64,000 nucleotides of DNA from Propionibacteriaceae bacterium (GCA_017306015.1 JAFKJK010000008.1:265139-329138), one strand, 5' to 3'; counted from the first letter of the stretch, positions 44,934-53,186 are shown. Notes: generated by a model from the letters alone, not told the origin. A program made the numbers and translations.

Positions 44934-45448
44934 CACCACCGGTCCTGATCGATGCAGGACTTGCGGACGGAGTCGCGACTGGCCACCGGCACCAGAATGG
45001 TCGGATCCCAATCGATGTTCTTCGCGTGGGCATCCTCCAGGAACGACTGCCACGACGGAACCTGAGGCGTGTCGTAGCCGGCCTGCTGCACACAACTGGT
45101 CTGATCCACCAAGTGCTGATACATCACCTTGAAATCAGCGTCAGTCGTCGCGTCCGGTTGGGCCGGCAACTCGGCGGCGCACTCGTCGTAGACAGCCAAG
45201 TTCTGTTGATTCTGAGCGTGACCGCTGGACTGCATCGCCACACCGGGTACGCCACCGTCGTCAACATTGAAGCGGGCCGCGATGCCCTTCTTCTGTAGGC
45301 ATGCCACCATCGCTTGCGCATACTCCGTCCGTGTACCAGAAAAAGTCGCGCGCGAACTTGGAGTGATCGAGAGACTTTCGTTGGGCGCGGCGCACCCGAC
45401 CACAACCACGGCCAGCGCCGCTAGCAAAATCCGCGCTCCCATCACCAT
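44930..45448 (-). CDS. Lipoprotein encoded with the ABC exporter
   Basis: The 172-residue product has a signal peptide (MVMGARILLAALAVVVVGC) ending in a lipobox, Cys ~19. The mature part has several Cys (VACLQKKG, YDECAAEL, TSCVQQAGY, KSCIDQ) and no recognised family. ATG 45448 is chosen because CGGAG lies 7 nt upstream; GTG 45454 and ATG 45442 are alternatives. It is the first gene of the exporter operon, so it may deliver or accept the transported compound (inference). Confidence 0.72.
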   Translation of the reverse strand: MVMGARILLAALAVVVVGCAAPNESLSITPSSRATFSGTRTEYAQAMVACLQKKGIAARFNVDDGGVPGVAMQSSGHAQNQQNLAVYDECAAELPAQPDATTDADFKVMYQHLVDQTSCVQQAGYDTPQVPSWQSFLEDAHAKNIDWDPTILVPVASRDSVRKSCIDQDRWW

Positions 45449-45497
45449 CCACACACTCCGGTCCGTTCAGTCCAACAGCGCCAGCCTAGCCTCGATC

Positions 45498-45650
45498 TTA
45501 CGTGGGGGCGGTTTGGTGGTTGCGCCGCCGGCTCAGCGCTGCGGACAACACCCTGTCGATCCCCGTCACATCCACCGTTCGGGTCAGCAACACCCCACCG
45601 GCCTGACCAACCGCGTTCGACCCCGACGCATCGGTTCTCACCCACGGATA
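45498..45650 (-). pseudogene. Truncated N-terminus of an IS1380-like transposase
   Basis: The reading frame VRTDASGSNAVGQAGGVLL followed by TGIDRVLSAAL resembles the start of IS1380-family transposases (D-x-n-VSHAG-x2-LL, TGL-x3-LS-x-AL). It then stops after NHQTAPT, where an intact gene would continue for about 400 residues. The upstream side (45649-45683) looks like the element's end. Assignment is by pattern memory; a protein search would settle it. Confidence 0.5.
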
Positions 45651-45782
45651 CACCCTGCCAGTACCTTCCTGTCGAAAGTGCTCCCCACGCGGCCTGAATG
45701 ACGGCTTCGACACCCTCATGCTCCCAAGTCAGGAACACCTTGACCCTTCTAGACACGACCACCCGTGAAAGCGCAAGGCTAG
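45649..45782. repeat. Left scar of the metalloprotease cassette (IS-end-like)
   Basis: The two ends of this ~134-bp stretch are repeated at 46950-47095 in the same orientation. The outer block at 45649-45683 has the core CCTGCCAGTAC...GAAAGTGCTC. The inner block TGAAAGCGCAAGGCTAG (45766-45782) matches 15 of 17 positions of 47079-47095. The stop codon of the lipoprotein gene (45779-45781) lies inside the inner block. The stretch between the blocks has diverged or been replaced. Confidence 0.55.
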
Positions 45783-46384
45783 CTGGGGCGAGTGGGATTC
45801 CATTGGTCCAGTTGGTCGCGAGTCAGGGTCTCTGGTAGCCCCGTATCTTCGTTGCTTGTTCGTGCAAGACTGGTCGCACCCTTGGTCGTCGCACGGTCTG
45901 CGGCTTCGAAGATGCCAGCGACGCCACCGGTGACAAAATAGGCGTCCGTCAGTTTCCCCTTGAGACCCGAGCGGGTCAAGAACAGCAAGTAGTCAGTTCC
46001 AGCCTTGAGCGCCGGCGCCGGCCCCGCACCGGGCGCTCCGACCTGAAGGACCAGAACCTCCTTCGAGGTACGTAGGGGCGCTGCACCTCGCGCAGCACCC
46101 GTGTCCACCGGTTTGAGGCCAAGACCCCTCGGGGAGTACTGAATTGTGGTCGCCAGGGTGACCGCTGTCAGCGTCCCTCCATCAGCATCCTCAATCGTCG
46201 ACTGGTCCACAGCAGTCCCCTCGATCGCCAGATCGGAGTCGCCAATCAACTCGTCCAGGGAGGCGTAGATGTGGTGTCGACTACCCTCAGTTTGGACGAG
46301 GCCGGTGCAAGCGGAGGTGAGGAACACAGTGGCGGCGAGAACGGTCGCCAAAACAGTCATGCTGTGTCGCAGGTTCAGGTTCAT
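45779..46384 (-). CDS. Secreted lipoprotein paired with the metzincin
   Basis: The 201-residue product has a signal peptide (residues 1-27, MTVLATVLAATVFLTSAC) with Cys ~27 as lipid anchor. The mature domain contains IYASLDELIGDSDLAIEGTAVDQ and TDYLLFLTRSGLKGKLTDAYFVTGGVAGIFEA. This is a domain type I have seen as an uncharacterised companion of secreted proteases in actinobacteria, without a known function. It starts 14 nt after the metzincin gene, so the two form an operon; inhibitor, foldase or anchor roles are possible. ATG 46384 is preferred, since longer versions run through the metzincin gene in another frame. Confidence 0.72.
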   Translation of the reverse strand: MNLNLRHSMTVLATVLAATVFLTSACTGLVQTEGSRHHIYASLDELIGDSDLAIEGTAVDQSTIEDADGGTLTAVTLATTIQYSPRGLGLKPVDTGAARGAAPLRTSKEVLVLQVGAPGAGPAPALKAGTDYLLFLTRSGLKGKLTDAYFVTGGVAGIFEAADRATTKGATSLARTSNEDTGLPETLTRDQLDQWNPTRPS

Positions 46385-46398
46385 AGCATCCGCCTTGG

Positions 46399-46926
46399 TC
46401 AGTACCGCGTGTTCGTGGATGTGATGCCGTCGCTCTTGAGTGTCGTCGTACCGTGATTGTAGGAGTTGCCCGCGGAGCTCGCCATGACCGGGTAGCCACT
46501 GGCTGTCGAGTGGTCCAGCCCCATCGCGTGCCCGAGTTCGTGCATTGCGATGACCTTCTTCTCGGTGGCGCCGTACGAGTCCATGTATGTCCTGTTGAGT
46601 ACAACGTTCACAGTTGAGAACTGGAGCAACAGGTTGCAGGTCCAGGTGGTTTGGCCGTCGTAACCCGTGTTTCCATCGTAGGCGGCAACGCCATAGAACT
46701 GTGCACTCGAGTAGGACGTCACACGGGTGAGGGTGGCTGCGGTGGCGCCGGTCCATGCCGAGGCCCCAGAAGTGAAGGCAGTGAGATGCGCGCCTGACGT
46801 GTTCGCGTAGAACTTCACTGAAGACGAGGGCCACCTGCAGGGTAGGTGGGAGTAGGCCACAGCCAACGTGGGCGTCGCCCATGAAACCGACGCAGCCAAG
46901 ACGGCGCTCGCGAGCGCGAGCAGCAT
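46399..46926 (-). CDS. Secreted matrixin-like metzincin metalloprotease
   Basis: The 175-residue product begins with a hydrophobic signal (MLLALASAVLAASVSWA) and has the zinc site HELGHAMGLDHS (HExxHxxGxxH, ~residues 128-139) followed by a Met-turn VMAS. These define a metzincin of the matrixin/reprolysin type. Three zinc-ligand His and the catalytic Glu are intact, so it should be active outside the cell. The signal lacks a basic n-region at the ATG, while in-frame codons just upstream read KPARRS. The original start may therefore have been lost at the scar 24 nt upstream. Confidence 0.82.
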   Translation of the reverse strand: MLLALASAVLAASVSWATPTLAVAYSHLPCRWPSSSVKFYANTSGAHLTAFTSGASAWTGATAATLTRVTSYSSAQFYGVAAYDGNTGYDGQTTWTCNLLLQFSTVNVVLNRTYMDSYGATEKKVIAMHELGHAMGLDHSTASGYPVMASSAGNSYNHGTTTLKSDGITSTNTRY

Positions 46927-46949
46927 CGACCTGCGCGCCGGTTTCCTGG

Positions 46950-47095
46950 TACAACCTGCCAGTACGCTTCACCTTGAAAGTGCTCTCTGATCCGGGACCG
47001 ATACGACCTAAGCAATCGCATTATCCTAAGCCAGAGGGCACTTTCACCGTTCAACACCCAGCCCGTAAGCCACCATCATGAAAGCGGCAGGCTAG
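46950..47095. repeat. Right scar of the metalloprotease cassette (IS-end-like)
   Basis: Second copy of the scar described at 45649-45782. The outer block 46950-46985 aligns to 45649-45683 with few differences. The block at 47079-47095 (TGAAAGCGGCAGGCTAG) aligns to 45766-45782. Between them lies a 15-bp inverted repeat. Confidence 0.55.
46975..47046. repeat. 15-bp inverted repeat resembling two facing IS ends
   Basis: TGAAAGTGCTCTCTG (46975-46989) and CAGAGGGCACTTTCA (47032-47046) pair at 14 of 15 positions across 42 nt. The GAGGGCACTTTCA motif looks like a transposon terminus. It could alternatively act as a hairpin terminator. Confidence 0.5.
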
Positions 47096-47177
47096 AGCCA
47101 GCGGAAGCTCGGGCCGCCATGAACGTGCGCAATGTCATCCACTTCGCCTACACGTCACCTGCAGGTGGCGTGCCAGC
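47096..47177. other. Non-coding stretch next to the scar
   Basis: No gene seen between the scar and the stop of the next minus-strand gene. A 12-bp palindrome CACCTGCAGGTG lies at about 47156-47167. Confidence 0.4.
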
Positions 47178-47972
47178 TCAACTACTGGCGCTCTCGTAGC
47201 GCAGGAGCCCGCGTCGCCAGATGACTACGGTCACCGTGCAGAACCCAATCAGGACGACCGGGGCGAGGCTGAGGGCCGTGCTGGGGTCGAGGAGCTGTTC
47301 GGCGGGGAATGAACCGATCAGCGCGGCTGGGGCGAACGAGACCAGCACGATCTGCACGGTGCGCGGGAAGTACTGGCGGGGGTACTGACCGGCACTGCGC
47401 CAGGCCGCTGCGAGGTCGTTGATCGGCTCGATCGAGCGGACCCAGAAGGCGAGCAGGGTCAGGTCGGCCCAGAACGTGGAGTAGGCGACGGTGCCGACGA
47501 AGGCCCAGATGGTCGTGGCCAGGATCGCGTCAGGTCGGAGGTCGAGCTGGTAGGTGAGGCTGGCGGCGATGAGGATTGCGGCTCCGCTGAGGCACTTGCT
47601 GAGTTCGGCGGGCTGGATCCAGCGCATCACGGCGTAGAAGAACGTCGGCACCGGCCGGATGAGGGCGAGGTCGAGTTCGCCTCGGCGGATGGCGGAGTCG
47701 AAGCGGCGCAGGCCGGGGGTGATCAGGGCGTCCGTCAGGCCGGTGCAGATGGCGAAGATGCCGACGGCGAGGACGGCGGTGTGGGCGATGGCCGGGTCGG
47801 AGCCGGTGTAGCTGGTGAGGATCAGGACCGGCAGGATGCCAGTGGCCAGCTCGCCGACGCTCGCGACCACGTGCAGCCAGGCCTGCGATCGGAACTGCAG
47901 GTCGCGCATGACCGCTTGTCGGAGCAGCCTGGACCAGACGATCAGTGTGACGCGCAGGTTCCGCCGGTTCAT
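47178..47972 (-). CDS. DUF990-like ABC exporter permease, second subunit
   Basis: The 264-residue protein has six predicted membrane helices. It carries the family feature FDSAIRRGELDLALIRPVPTFFYAVMRWI in the cytoplasmic loop, typical of the DUF990/ABC-2 permeases that occur as pairs with one ATPase. ATG 47972 overlaps the stop of the sister permease by 4 nt. Substrate unknown. Confidence 0.82.
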   Translation of the reverse strand: MNRRNLRVTLIVWSRLLRQAVMRDLQFRSQAWLHVVASVGELATGILPVLILTSYTGSDPAIAHTAVLAVGIFAICTGLTDALITPGLRRFDSAIRRGELDLALIRPVPTFFYAVMRWIQPAELSKCLSGAAILIAASLTYQLDLRPDAILATTIWAFVGTVAYSTFWADLTLLAFWVRSIEPINDLAAAWRSAGQYPRQYFPRTVQIVLVSFAPAALIGSFPAEQLLDPSTALSLAPVVLIGFCTVTVVIWRRGLLRYESASS

Positions 47973-48784
47973 GCGCCGGCTCCGCTGTACCGCCGTAGAC
48001 CTCGGGTCCAGGTGAGGCGGGCGGCCACGAGGGCTGCGAGAGCCCAGGCTGCCTGAACGGCCAGTCCGTCCCTGATGCTGGCGGCGTCCTGGGACAGGAG
48101 CGTCTGGATGGGGAAGTTGACGGCGTAGCCGAACGGCTGCACCGCGAGGAAGGGACCCCAGGCGGCAGGCAGGACCGACAGCGGGATCAGGGCGCCGGAC
48201 AGGAACAGGGTGATCAGCTGCCGGAAGCGGTCCACGGCCGTGACGTCGTCCCACCAGAACGCTAGCGTGCCGACGACGAAGTCGAAGCTGAAGACCATGA
48301 TCGCCCCCAGCGCCAGTGTCCAGCAGAACAGCAGCCACCTGATCGGGTTGGTGGGCAGCTCGAGGTCGCTGTGGAATGCGATCGCCAGCGCGACGACAAG
48401 CGGTAGCAGGGTGGCGATCTTGGCCAGCTTTTCGGAGACGTTGTTGGCTGCGCTGGCCAGGTGTGTGGAGCATGGCCGGACGAGCCAGGCGTTCAGCTGT
48501 CCCAGCCGGATGCTGTCGGCCAGGAACCTGGCGGTCCAGCTCGACGTCAGCATGGTCACCACGCTGACGAGAACCAAATAGGTCGTCAGGTACTCGGTGG
48601 TGACCGGTGGTCTGGCGCCGTGGGCGATGGCGCCCCGCCAGACCAGCAGTGAGATCAGCGGCACCAGGACAACGCTGGCCTGCATGGCCAGCAGCCACCA
48701 GCGGTACTGCGCGATCATCTGGACTTCCTGGCGCAGCAACGCGAGGAACACCGACGTGGTACGCCGCACGACGCGCCAGCTCAT
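47969..48784 (-). CDS. DUF990-like ABC exporter permease, first subunit
   Basis: The 271-residue protein has six hydrophobic segments and the loop FLADSIRLGQLNAWLVRPCSTHLASAANNVSEKLAK, comparable to the GELD-x-LLRP loop of its sister. The pair probably forms a heterodimeric channel. It is coupled on both sides by 4-nt overlaps to the ATPase upstream and the second permease downstream. Confidence 0.82.
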   Translation of the reverse strand: MSWRVVRRTTSVFLALLRQEVQMIAQYRWWLLAMQASVVLVPLISLLVWRGAIAHGARPPVTTEYLTTYLVLVSVVTMLTSSWTARFLADSIRLGQLNAWLVRPCSTHLASAANNVSEKLAKIATLLPLVVALAIAFHSDLELPTNPIRWLLFCWTLALGAIMVFSFDFVVGTLAFWWDDVTAVDRFRQLITLFLSGALIPLSVLPAAWGPFLAVQPFGYAVNFPIQTLLSQDAASIRDGLAVQAAWALAALVAARLTWTRGLRRYSGAGA

Positions 48785-49620
48785 GCCCGGTCGCCGTCGT
48801 GATGAAAGGCCTTGGCCATGACCTCGTCGAGGCGGGCCTCGTTGGGCAGGCCGGTGCGTGCCCGCAGTGCGCCGAGGCTGCCGTCGAACGTGGCTCGGCC
48901 GCCCGTGACAATCACGATGCGGTCGGTCAGCGCCTCGACGTCGTCCATGTCGTGGCTGGTCAGCACGATCGTGGTGCCAAGTGCCTGGTTGACCTCGCGG
49001 AAGAGTCGCCGCACAACGAGCTTGGCCTCCACGTCCAACCCGATGCTCGGCTCGTCGGCGAACAGCAGGATCGGACGGTGCAGCAGCGCCAACGCGAGCT
49101 CGCAGCGCATCCGCTGGCCGAGCGACAGGTTGCGGACGGGCGTGTCCAGGATGTCGGTGATGCCCAGCAGTTCGCCGAGCTGAGCCACGGTCGCGGCGAA
49201 ATCAGCCGGCGGGATCTCATACATGCTGCAGTGGATCCTCAGCGACTCGCGCGTGGACACGTCCCACCAGAGCATCGCCTTCTGGCCGAAGATCACCGAG
49301 ATCCGCGAAAGGAACTGGTACGAGCGATCCGCCGGCCGGTATCCGCACACGCTCAGGCTGCCGCTGGTGGGTCTCAGTAGGCCGCACATCATCTTGACGA
49401 TGGTGGTCTTGCCGGCACCGTTCGGACCGAGCAGGCCGATGACCTCGCCGCTCTCGACGGTCAGATCCAGGCCGTCGACGGCCTGCACTCGGGTCGGCTC
49501 ACGATGGACCAGGCTGCACAGGGCACCCGAAAGACCCGTGGGCTGCCGAAAGAACTCGTAGCTCCTGCTCAGGTTGTGCGCGGCGATGACCGGGCTGGAC
49601 TCATGACTGGGCGAAGGCAT
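48781..49620 (-). CDS. ABC transporter ATP-binding protein of the DUF990-like exporter
   Basis: The 279-residue NBD has Walker A LGPNGAGKTTIVKMM, the IFGQKAMLWWDVS segment characteristic of this exporter group, signature LSLGQRMRCELALAL, Walker B LLFADEPSIGLDVEAK and switch His in TSHDMDDVE. ATG 49620 (MPSPSHESS) gives the normal N-terminus; the 26 residues upstream are not conserved-looking. First gene of the ATPase-permease-permease operon. Confidence 0.88.
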   Translation of the reverse strand: MPSPSHESSPVIAAHNLSRSYEFFRQPTGLSGALCSLVHREPTRVQAVDGLDLTVESGEVIGLLGPNGAGKTTIVKMMCGLLRPTSGSLSVCGYRPADRSYQFLSRISVIFGQKAMLWWDVSTRESLRIHCSMYEIPPADFAATVAQLGELLGITDILDTPVRNLSLGQRMRCELALALLHRPILLFADEPSIGLDVEAKLVVRRLFREVNQALGTTIVLTSHDMDDVEALTDRIVIVTGGRATFDGSLGALRARTGLPNEARLDEVMAKAFHHDGDRA

Positions 49621-49771
49621 TCTCGACTCCGTCCGATCACGCAGGACAAGGGATCGGCAGAAAGGTCGACGAAGGCTCCGGCCCTGGAGGAGCGCCACCT
49701 ACTCTAGTCCGGGGTCGGCATGCGGTCCCGGGGTGACCGCATCGTCATGGCCGAGTGGCAGAGTCGGTGCC

Positions 49772-50410
49772 GTGACTGACGCACTGGTGCCCGCTAGAGA
49801 CGACCACCTGATCTCGATCGTGCTGGCGAGCGCGCTACTGCGGGCGGCGCTGGAGCGACTCGACGGGTGCGGCCTGCCCGACTGGTTCCTTGGCGCGGGA
49901 GCTGTTGCCCAGACCGTGTGGAACTCCCGGTACGGGTGCGCCGATGGCTACGGGCTCGCAGATCTGGACGTCGTCTACTTCGACCCGGACCTCGACGCAG
50001 AGCCCGAGCGGGTGGCGCACCGAATGGTCTCGGCGCGACTCGCAGGGCTCGGGGTGAAGGTGGACGTGAAGAATCAGGCGCGGGTTCACCTCTGGTATCC
50101 CGACTCGTTCGGCAGCCGTATCCGGCCGTACGGCTCGATCCAGGACGCCATGTCGACCTGGCCCACCACGGCGACTGCTGTCGGGGTGACGATGCACCGC
50201 GGGGTCGTTACCGCGTACTCCGCGTTCGGGTTTTCGGACCTGTTCGCCGGCATTGTCCGGGCCAACCGGGTGCAGGTGCCGCGCGCGGTCTACGAGGAGA
50301 AGGCCAGCCGCTGGGCGAGTGTGTGGCCGCAACTGGACGTGCTGCCCTGGGAGCAGGGCCTTGGCGCTGAGGGCACGCGGCTGCTGCGGGGCCGGCAGGG
50401 GACTGCCTGA
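49772..50410 (+). CDS. Nucleotidyltransferase-family protein (NTP_transf_6 / DUF925-like)
   Basis: The 212-residue product resembles the uncharacterised nucleotidyltransferase family with the motifs LPDWFLGAGAVAQTVWN, GLADLDVVYFDPDLDAEPE (acidic metal site) and KVDVKNQARVHLWYPDSFG. A later STWPTTATAVGV motif is also typical. Its substrate is unknown. The start is uncertain: GTG 49772 is chosen because the conserved part begins soon after it; GTG 49733 would add 13 residues. It is transcribed opposite to both neighbouring operons. Confidence 0.7.
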   Translation: MTDALVPARDDHLISIVLASALLRAALERLDGCGLPDWFLGAGAVAQTVWNSRYGCADGYGLADLDVVYFDPDLDAEPERVAHRMVSARLAGLGVKVDVKNQARVHLWYPDSFGSRIRPYGSIQDAMSTWPTTATAVGVTMHRGVVTAYSAFGFSDLFAGIVRANRVQVPRAVYEEKASRWASVWPQLDVLPWEQGLGAEGTRLLRGRQGTA

Positions 50411-50431
50411 GTCCCGCGGACTGCCTGAGTC
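50401..50431 (+). repeat. 17-bp tandem duplication at the 3' end of the nucleotidyltransferase gene
   Basis: GACTGCCTGAGTCC occurs at 50401-50414 and 50418-50431, and the first copy contains the stop codon. Confidence 0.75.
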
Positions 50432-50438
50432 CGGCAGC

Positions 50439-52334
50439 TCAGAGCGCGGCCGGACTGCTGGCCGGGTCCGACGTGCCGAGCACTGAGCCGACGGCGTTCG
50501 TCGCCAGCAGGATGGCGCCGAGGGCGCCGAAGGCCGCGAGCGTCTGCGGCAGCGCCGCCCCAAGCGCATCACCAGCTGCGGCGGGGCTCGTGGTGAACCT
50601 GAGCGCAAGGACGGCGAGGGCGGCGGATACGAGGACGCCGGCGACGCCCAGCAGGATCGCGGACTCGACCACCACCACCCTGACGACGCCACCGCGTCCG
50701 ATCCCCAGCGATCGCAGGACGCCGTACTCGCGTCGTCGGCCGAGATGGCTGGAGATGGCGGTCTGGGCGACGCTGATCAGGCTCATCAGGTAGATGGTCC
50801 CGAACAGGCTGAGGTTCGACCGGGAGGTGTTCGCCCGGCGGATCTCGAGGCGTTGCTCGATGAAGCCGGCGGCATCCGTGACGGAGGCCGGGATCGAGTC
50901 GTTGGCCAGTGCCGCCGCGAGGACGGGAGCCTCGACACCTGCGACCAGCACCTGGGCGGACAGGCTCTCCGGCCGGGCGACGACCCGTCCCAGCTGCGCC
51001 CAGTCGAGGAAAATGCCCTCGTAGATGGGGTCATCGATGACGGCGACGACGGTGAGCTGGAGGGTGCCGCCATCGGCAGCCAGGACGGTGTAGGTGTCGC
51101 CGAGGGACGCGCCGGCAATGCTCGTCGCGACCGAAGTGGCCCGGACTCTCGCCGGGTCGCCCGCGGTCACGGGCTGGGTGAGCAGCCGCGCGAAGGCGGC
51201 AGCGTCCGCGAAGTACAGCGTGCGCAGCGCACCGGACGCCGTCCGGGTGACGGAGGTGAGCCGGGCAACGGCATCGGACTGCTGACGGGCAACGGCTGCC
51301 ACCTCGTCAGCGGTGACTGGATCGGTCACGGATGCGACCGCCGTCGCGGCGAGCCGCTGCCGGTACGCGTCGGCACGGAGCTGCTCGTCGGGAGCGTTGG
51401 CCACCAGGAAGCCCCCCAGCAGGCCGACCGCCAGGATCATCGGCGTGGCCATGCTCACGAATCGGAAGCGGTCGACTCGGGCTCGTTGGGCCGCCAGCAG
51501 CGCCGAGCCGGGGACGACGGCAGCGAACAGCCGTCCGATCAGGCGGGCGCAGGCGGGCACGATCACCGGTGCCAGCGCCGTCAGCGGGTCCACCGCCAGC
51601 AGCGGAAGCAGCAGGACCACCGACGATCCGGCGTTCTCAGGCCCGAGGAAGGCGACCACGACGAACGAGGCGGCCACCACCGCGCCACGCCAGACCAGCT
51701 GGGACGCTCGGAGCCGTTTCAGCACCGGGTTGATGGCGGCGACGAGGTCGCCACGCGTGCCGCTGCGGGCGGCCAGGAATCCCGCAACGCCTGCGGTCAG
51801 GGCGACGCCTGCCGCGACAGCCAGCACGAGCGCGGGCTGGAATCCGATGTCCACTTCGACGCTCTTGCCGAACAGGCCGAGCTCCTGGAAGCCCACGAAG
51901 GCCGGTCTCGTCAGCAGGTTGCCGAGCAGCGCCGCCGGCACGCCAGCGACCAGCGCGAGGCTGGCGCACTCGCCGAAGACCATCGCCGAGAGCTGCCACC
52001 GGTTGGCTCCCGCCAGTCGCATCAGGGCCAGTTCGCGCTGTCGCAGGGACACGACCTGCTTGATCGAGGAGAACATCAGGAAGCCCGCGATCGCCACTGC
52101 CAGGCCGCTCATCATCCACAGCAACGCGCGGATCGAGTTCAGCTGGGCTGCGACCTCGTCCGGGCTCAGGTAGCCGATCCGAACCTGGTCCGGATCGCCG
52201 AAGCTCGCCGCCAGCACCAGTTGCACCGACGCGATCACGGTGGTGGCCGCGATCGTGAACAGGCATGCGGCGTACAGGCCGAGATGCCGGAACCCCAGCT
52301 GGATCGACAGCCGGGCCAGGTGCCAGACCCTCAC
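50439..52334 (-). CDS. Large FtsX/MacB-family ABC permease
   Basis: The 631-residue protein has the two-module layout of lipoprotein-exporter-like permeases: helix 1, a short outer region, then helices 2-4 with SLRQRELALMRLAGANRWQLSAMV. After a middle membrane pair comes a second large outer domain, and three C-terminal helices contain HLGRRREYGVLRSLGIGRGGVVRVVVVES. GTG 52334 overlaps the ATPase stop (GTGA). It is most like bacitracin/lantibiotic-resistance and macrolide-type exporters; the substrate is unknown. No two-component system adjoins. Confidence 0.85.
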   Translation of the reverse strand: MRVWHLARLSIQLGFRHLGLYAACLFTIAATTVIASVQLVLAASFGDPDQVRIGYLSPDEVAAQLNSIRALLWMMSGLAVAIAGFLMFSSIKQVVSLRQRELALMRLAGANRWQLSAMVFGECASLALVAGVPAALLGNLLTRPAFVGFQELGLFGKSVEVDIGFQPALVLAVAAGVALTAGVAGFLAARSGTRGDLVAAINPVLKRLRASQLVWRGAVVAASFVVVAFLGPENAGSSVVLLLPLLAVDPLTALAPVIVPACARLIGRLFAAVVPGSALLAAQRARVDRFRFVSMATPMILAVGLLGGFLVANAPDEQLRADAYRQRLAATAVASVTDPVTADEVAAVARQQSDAVARLTSVTRTASGALRTLYFADAAAFARLLTQPVTAGDPARVRATSVATSIAGASLGDTYTVLAADGGTLQLTVVAVIDDPIYEGIFLDWAQLGRVVARPESLSAQVLVAGVEAPVLAAALANDSIPASVTDAAGFIEQRLEIRRANTSRSNLSLFGTIYLMSLISVAQTAISSHLGRRREYGVLRSLGIGRGGVVRVVVVESAILLGVAGVLVSAALAVLALRFTTSPAAAGDALGAALPQTLAAFGALGAILLATNAVGSVLGTSDPASSPAAL

Positions 52335-53038
52335 GCGGCCTCCAGGTCTGCCAGCCGACGAGCGATCTGCCGGGCATCCCCGCCCTGGAGGGAGTCCACG
52401 ATCCTGCCGTCGTAGAGGAACAGGACGCGGGAAGCGGTGGCGGCGACGATCGGATCGTGCGTCACCATCACCACCGAGGTGCCCAGGCCGGGCAGCGCGG
52501 TCAGGTGCTGCAGGACCTCCCGCCGCGCGGTGCTGTCCAGCGCGCCGGTCGGCTCGTCCGCGAACAGCACGCTCCGCCGTACCGCCAGGGCACGGGCAAT
52601 GGCGACCCGCTGGCACTGACCGCCGGAGAGCTCGGCCGGATAGCGATCCGCAAAGCCTGCCAGCCCCACCTGGGCAAGCGCCTCGATCGCGTCCGTCTGC
52701 GACACCACCCGCGCGCCGAACATCGACGGCAGCCGGACGTTCTGGACCGCCGTCAGCGCGTCAATCAGGTTGTAGGCCTGGAAGATGAACCCGAAGGCGG
52801 TTCTCCTCAACTCGTCCAGCTTCCGTTGCGGCTGGGCCGCGATGTCGATCTCGCCGTACAGCACTCGTCCGGCGGTGGGTCGGAGCATCCCCGAGAGGCA
52901 GTACAGCAGGGTCGTCTTGCCGGACCCGGACGGACCCATGATCGCGGTCATCGAACCCTCGTCGAAGCCGACCGTGACACCGTCCAGCACCAGGCGGCCG
53001 GCCTCGAACCGTCGTGCCAGTCCATCCGTACGCAACAA
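52331..53038 (-). CDS. ABC transporter ATP-binding protein of the large FtsX-like permease
   Basis: The 235-residue NBD has Walker A MGPSGSGKTTLLYCLSGML, Q-loop FGFIFQAYNLIDALTA, signature LSGGQCQRVAIARALAV, Walker B VLFADEPTGALDS and switch His in VTHDP. The start appears to be one of two consecutive TTG codons (53038 or 53035), with GAGAGAGG about 9 nt upstream. MacB/LolD class. It is divergent from the ATPase at 53187. Confidence 0.87.
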   Translation of the reverse strand: MLRTDGLARRFEAGRLVLDGVTVGFDEGSMTAIMGPSGSGKTTLLYCLSGMLRPTAGRVLYGEIDIAAQPQRKLDELRRTAFGFIFQAYNLIDALTAVQNVRLPSMFGARVVSQTDAIEALAQVGLAGFADRYPAELSGGQCQRVAIARALAVRRSVLFADEPTGALDSTARREVLQHLTALPGLGTSVVMVTHDPIVAATASRVLFLYDGRIVDSLQGGDARQIARRLADLEAA

Positions 53039-53173
53039 GGGACGAACCTCTCTCGAGGGGAACAGGGGCGGCTGCCGCGACTCCCGTTCAGTCAGCGTAG
53101 GAAGACCCGGGGGTCGCCGGAATTGGGGCCGACCCTGACAAGTGCCCGATCTCGGGTCGGCCTACCCAGGCCC

Positions 53174-53179
53174 TAGGCT
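53174..53179 (+). promoter_or_regulatory. -10 box for a leaderless ABC ATPase gene
   Basis: TAGGCT followed by 7 nt and GTG 53187, the same geometry as at uvrA and uvrB but without the damage element. Confidence 0.45.
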
Positions 53180-53186
53180 TCGGGCT

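Noticed and set aside
45267..45701. Plus-strand 144-codon open frame across the exporter lipoprotein start and transposase remnant
   Set aside because: No ribosome-binding site or motif; it spans two better-supported minus-strand features.
47973..48911. N-terminal extension of the DUF990-like permease (47178) into the upstream gene
   Set aside because: It is out of frame with the sister permease and lacks hydrophobic or conserved sequence; ATG 47972 is coupled to the upstream stop.
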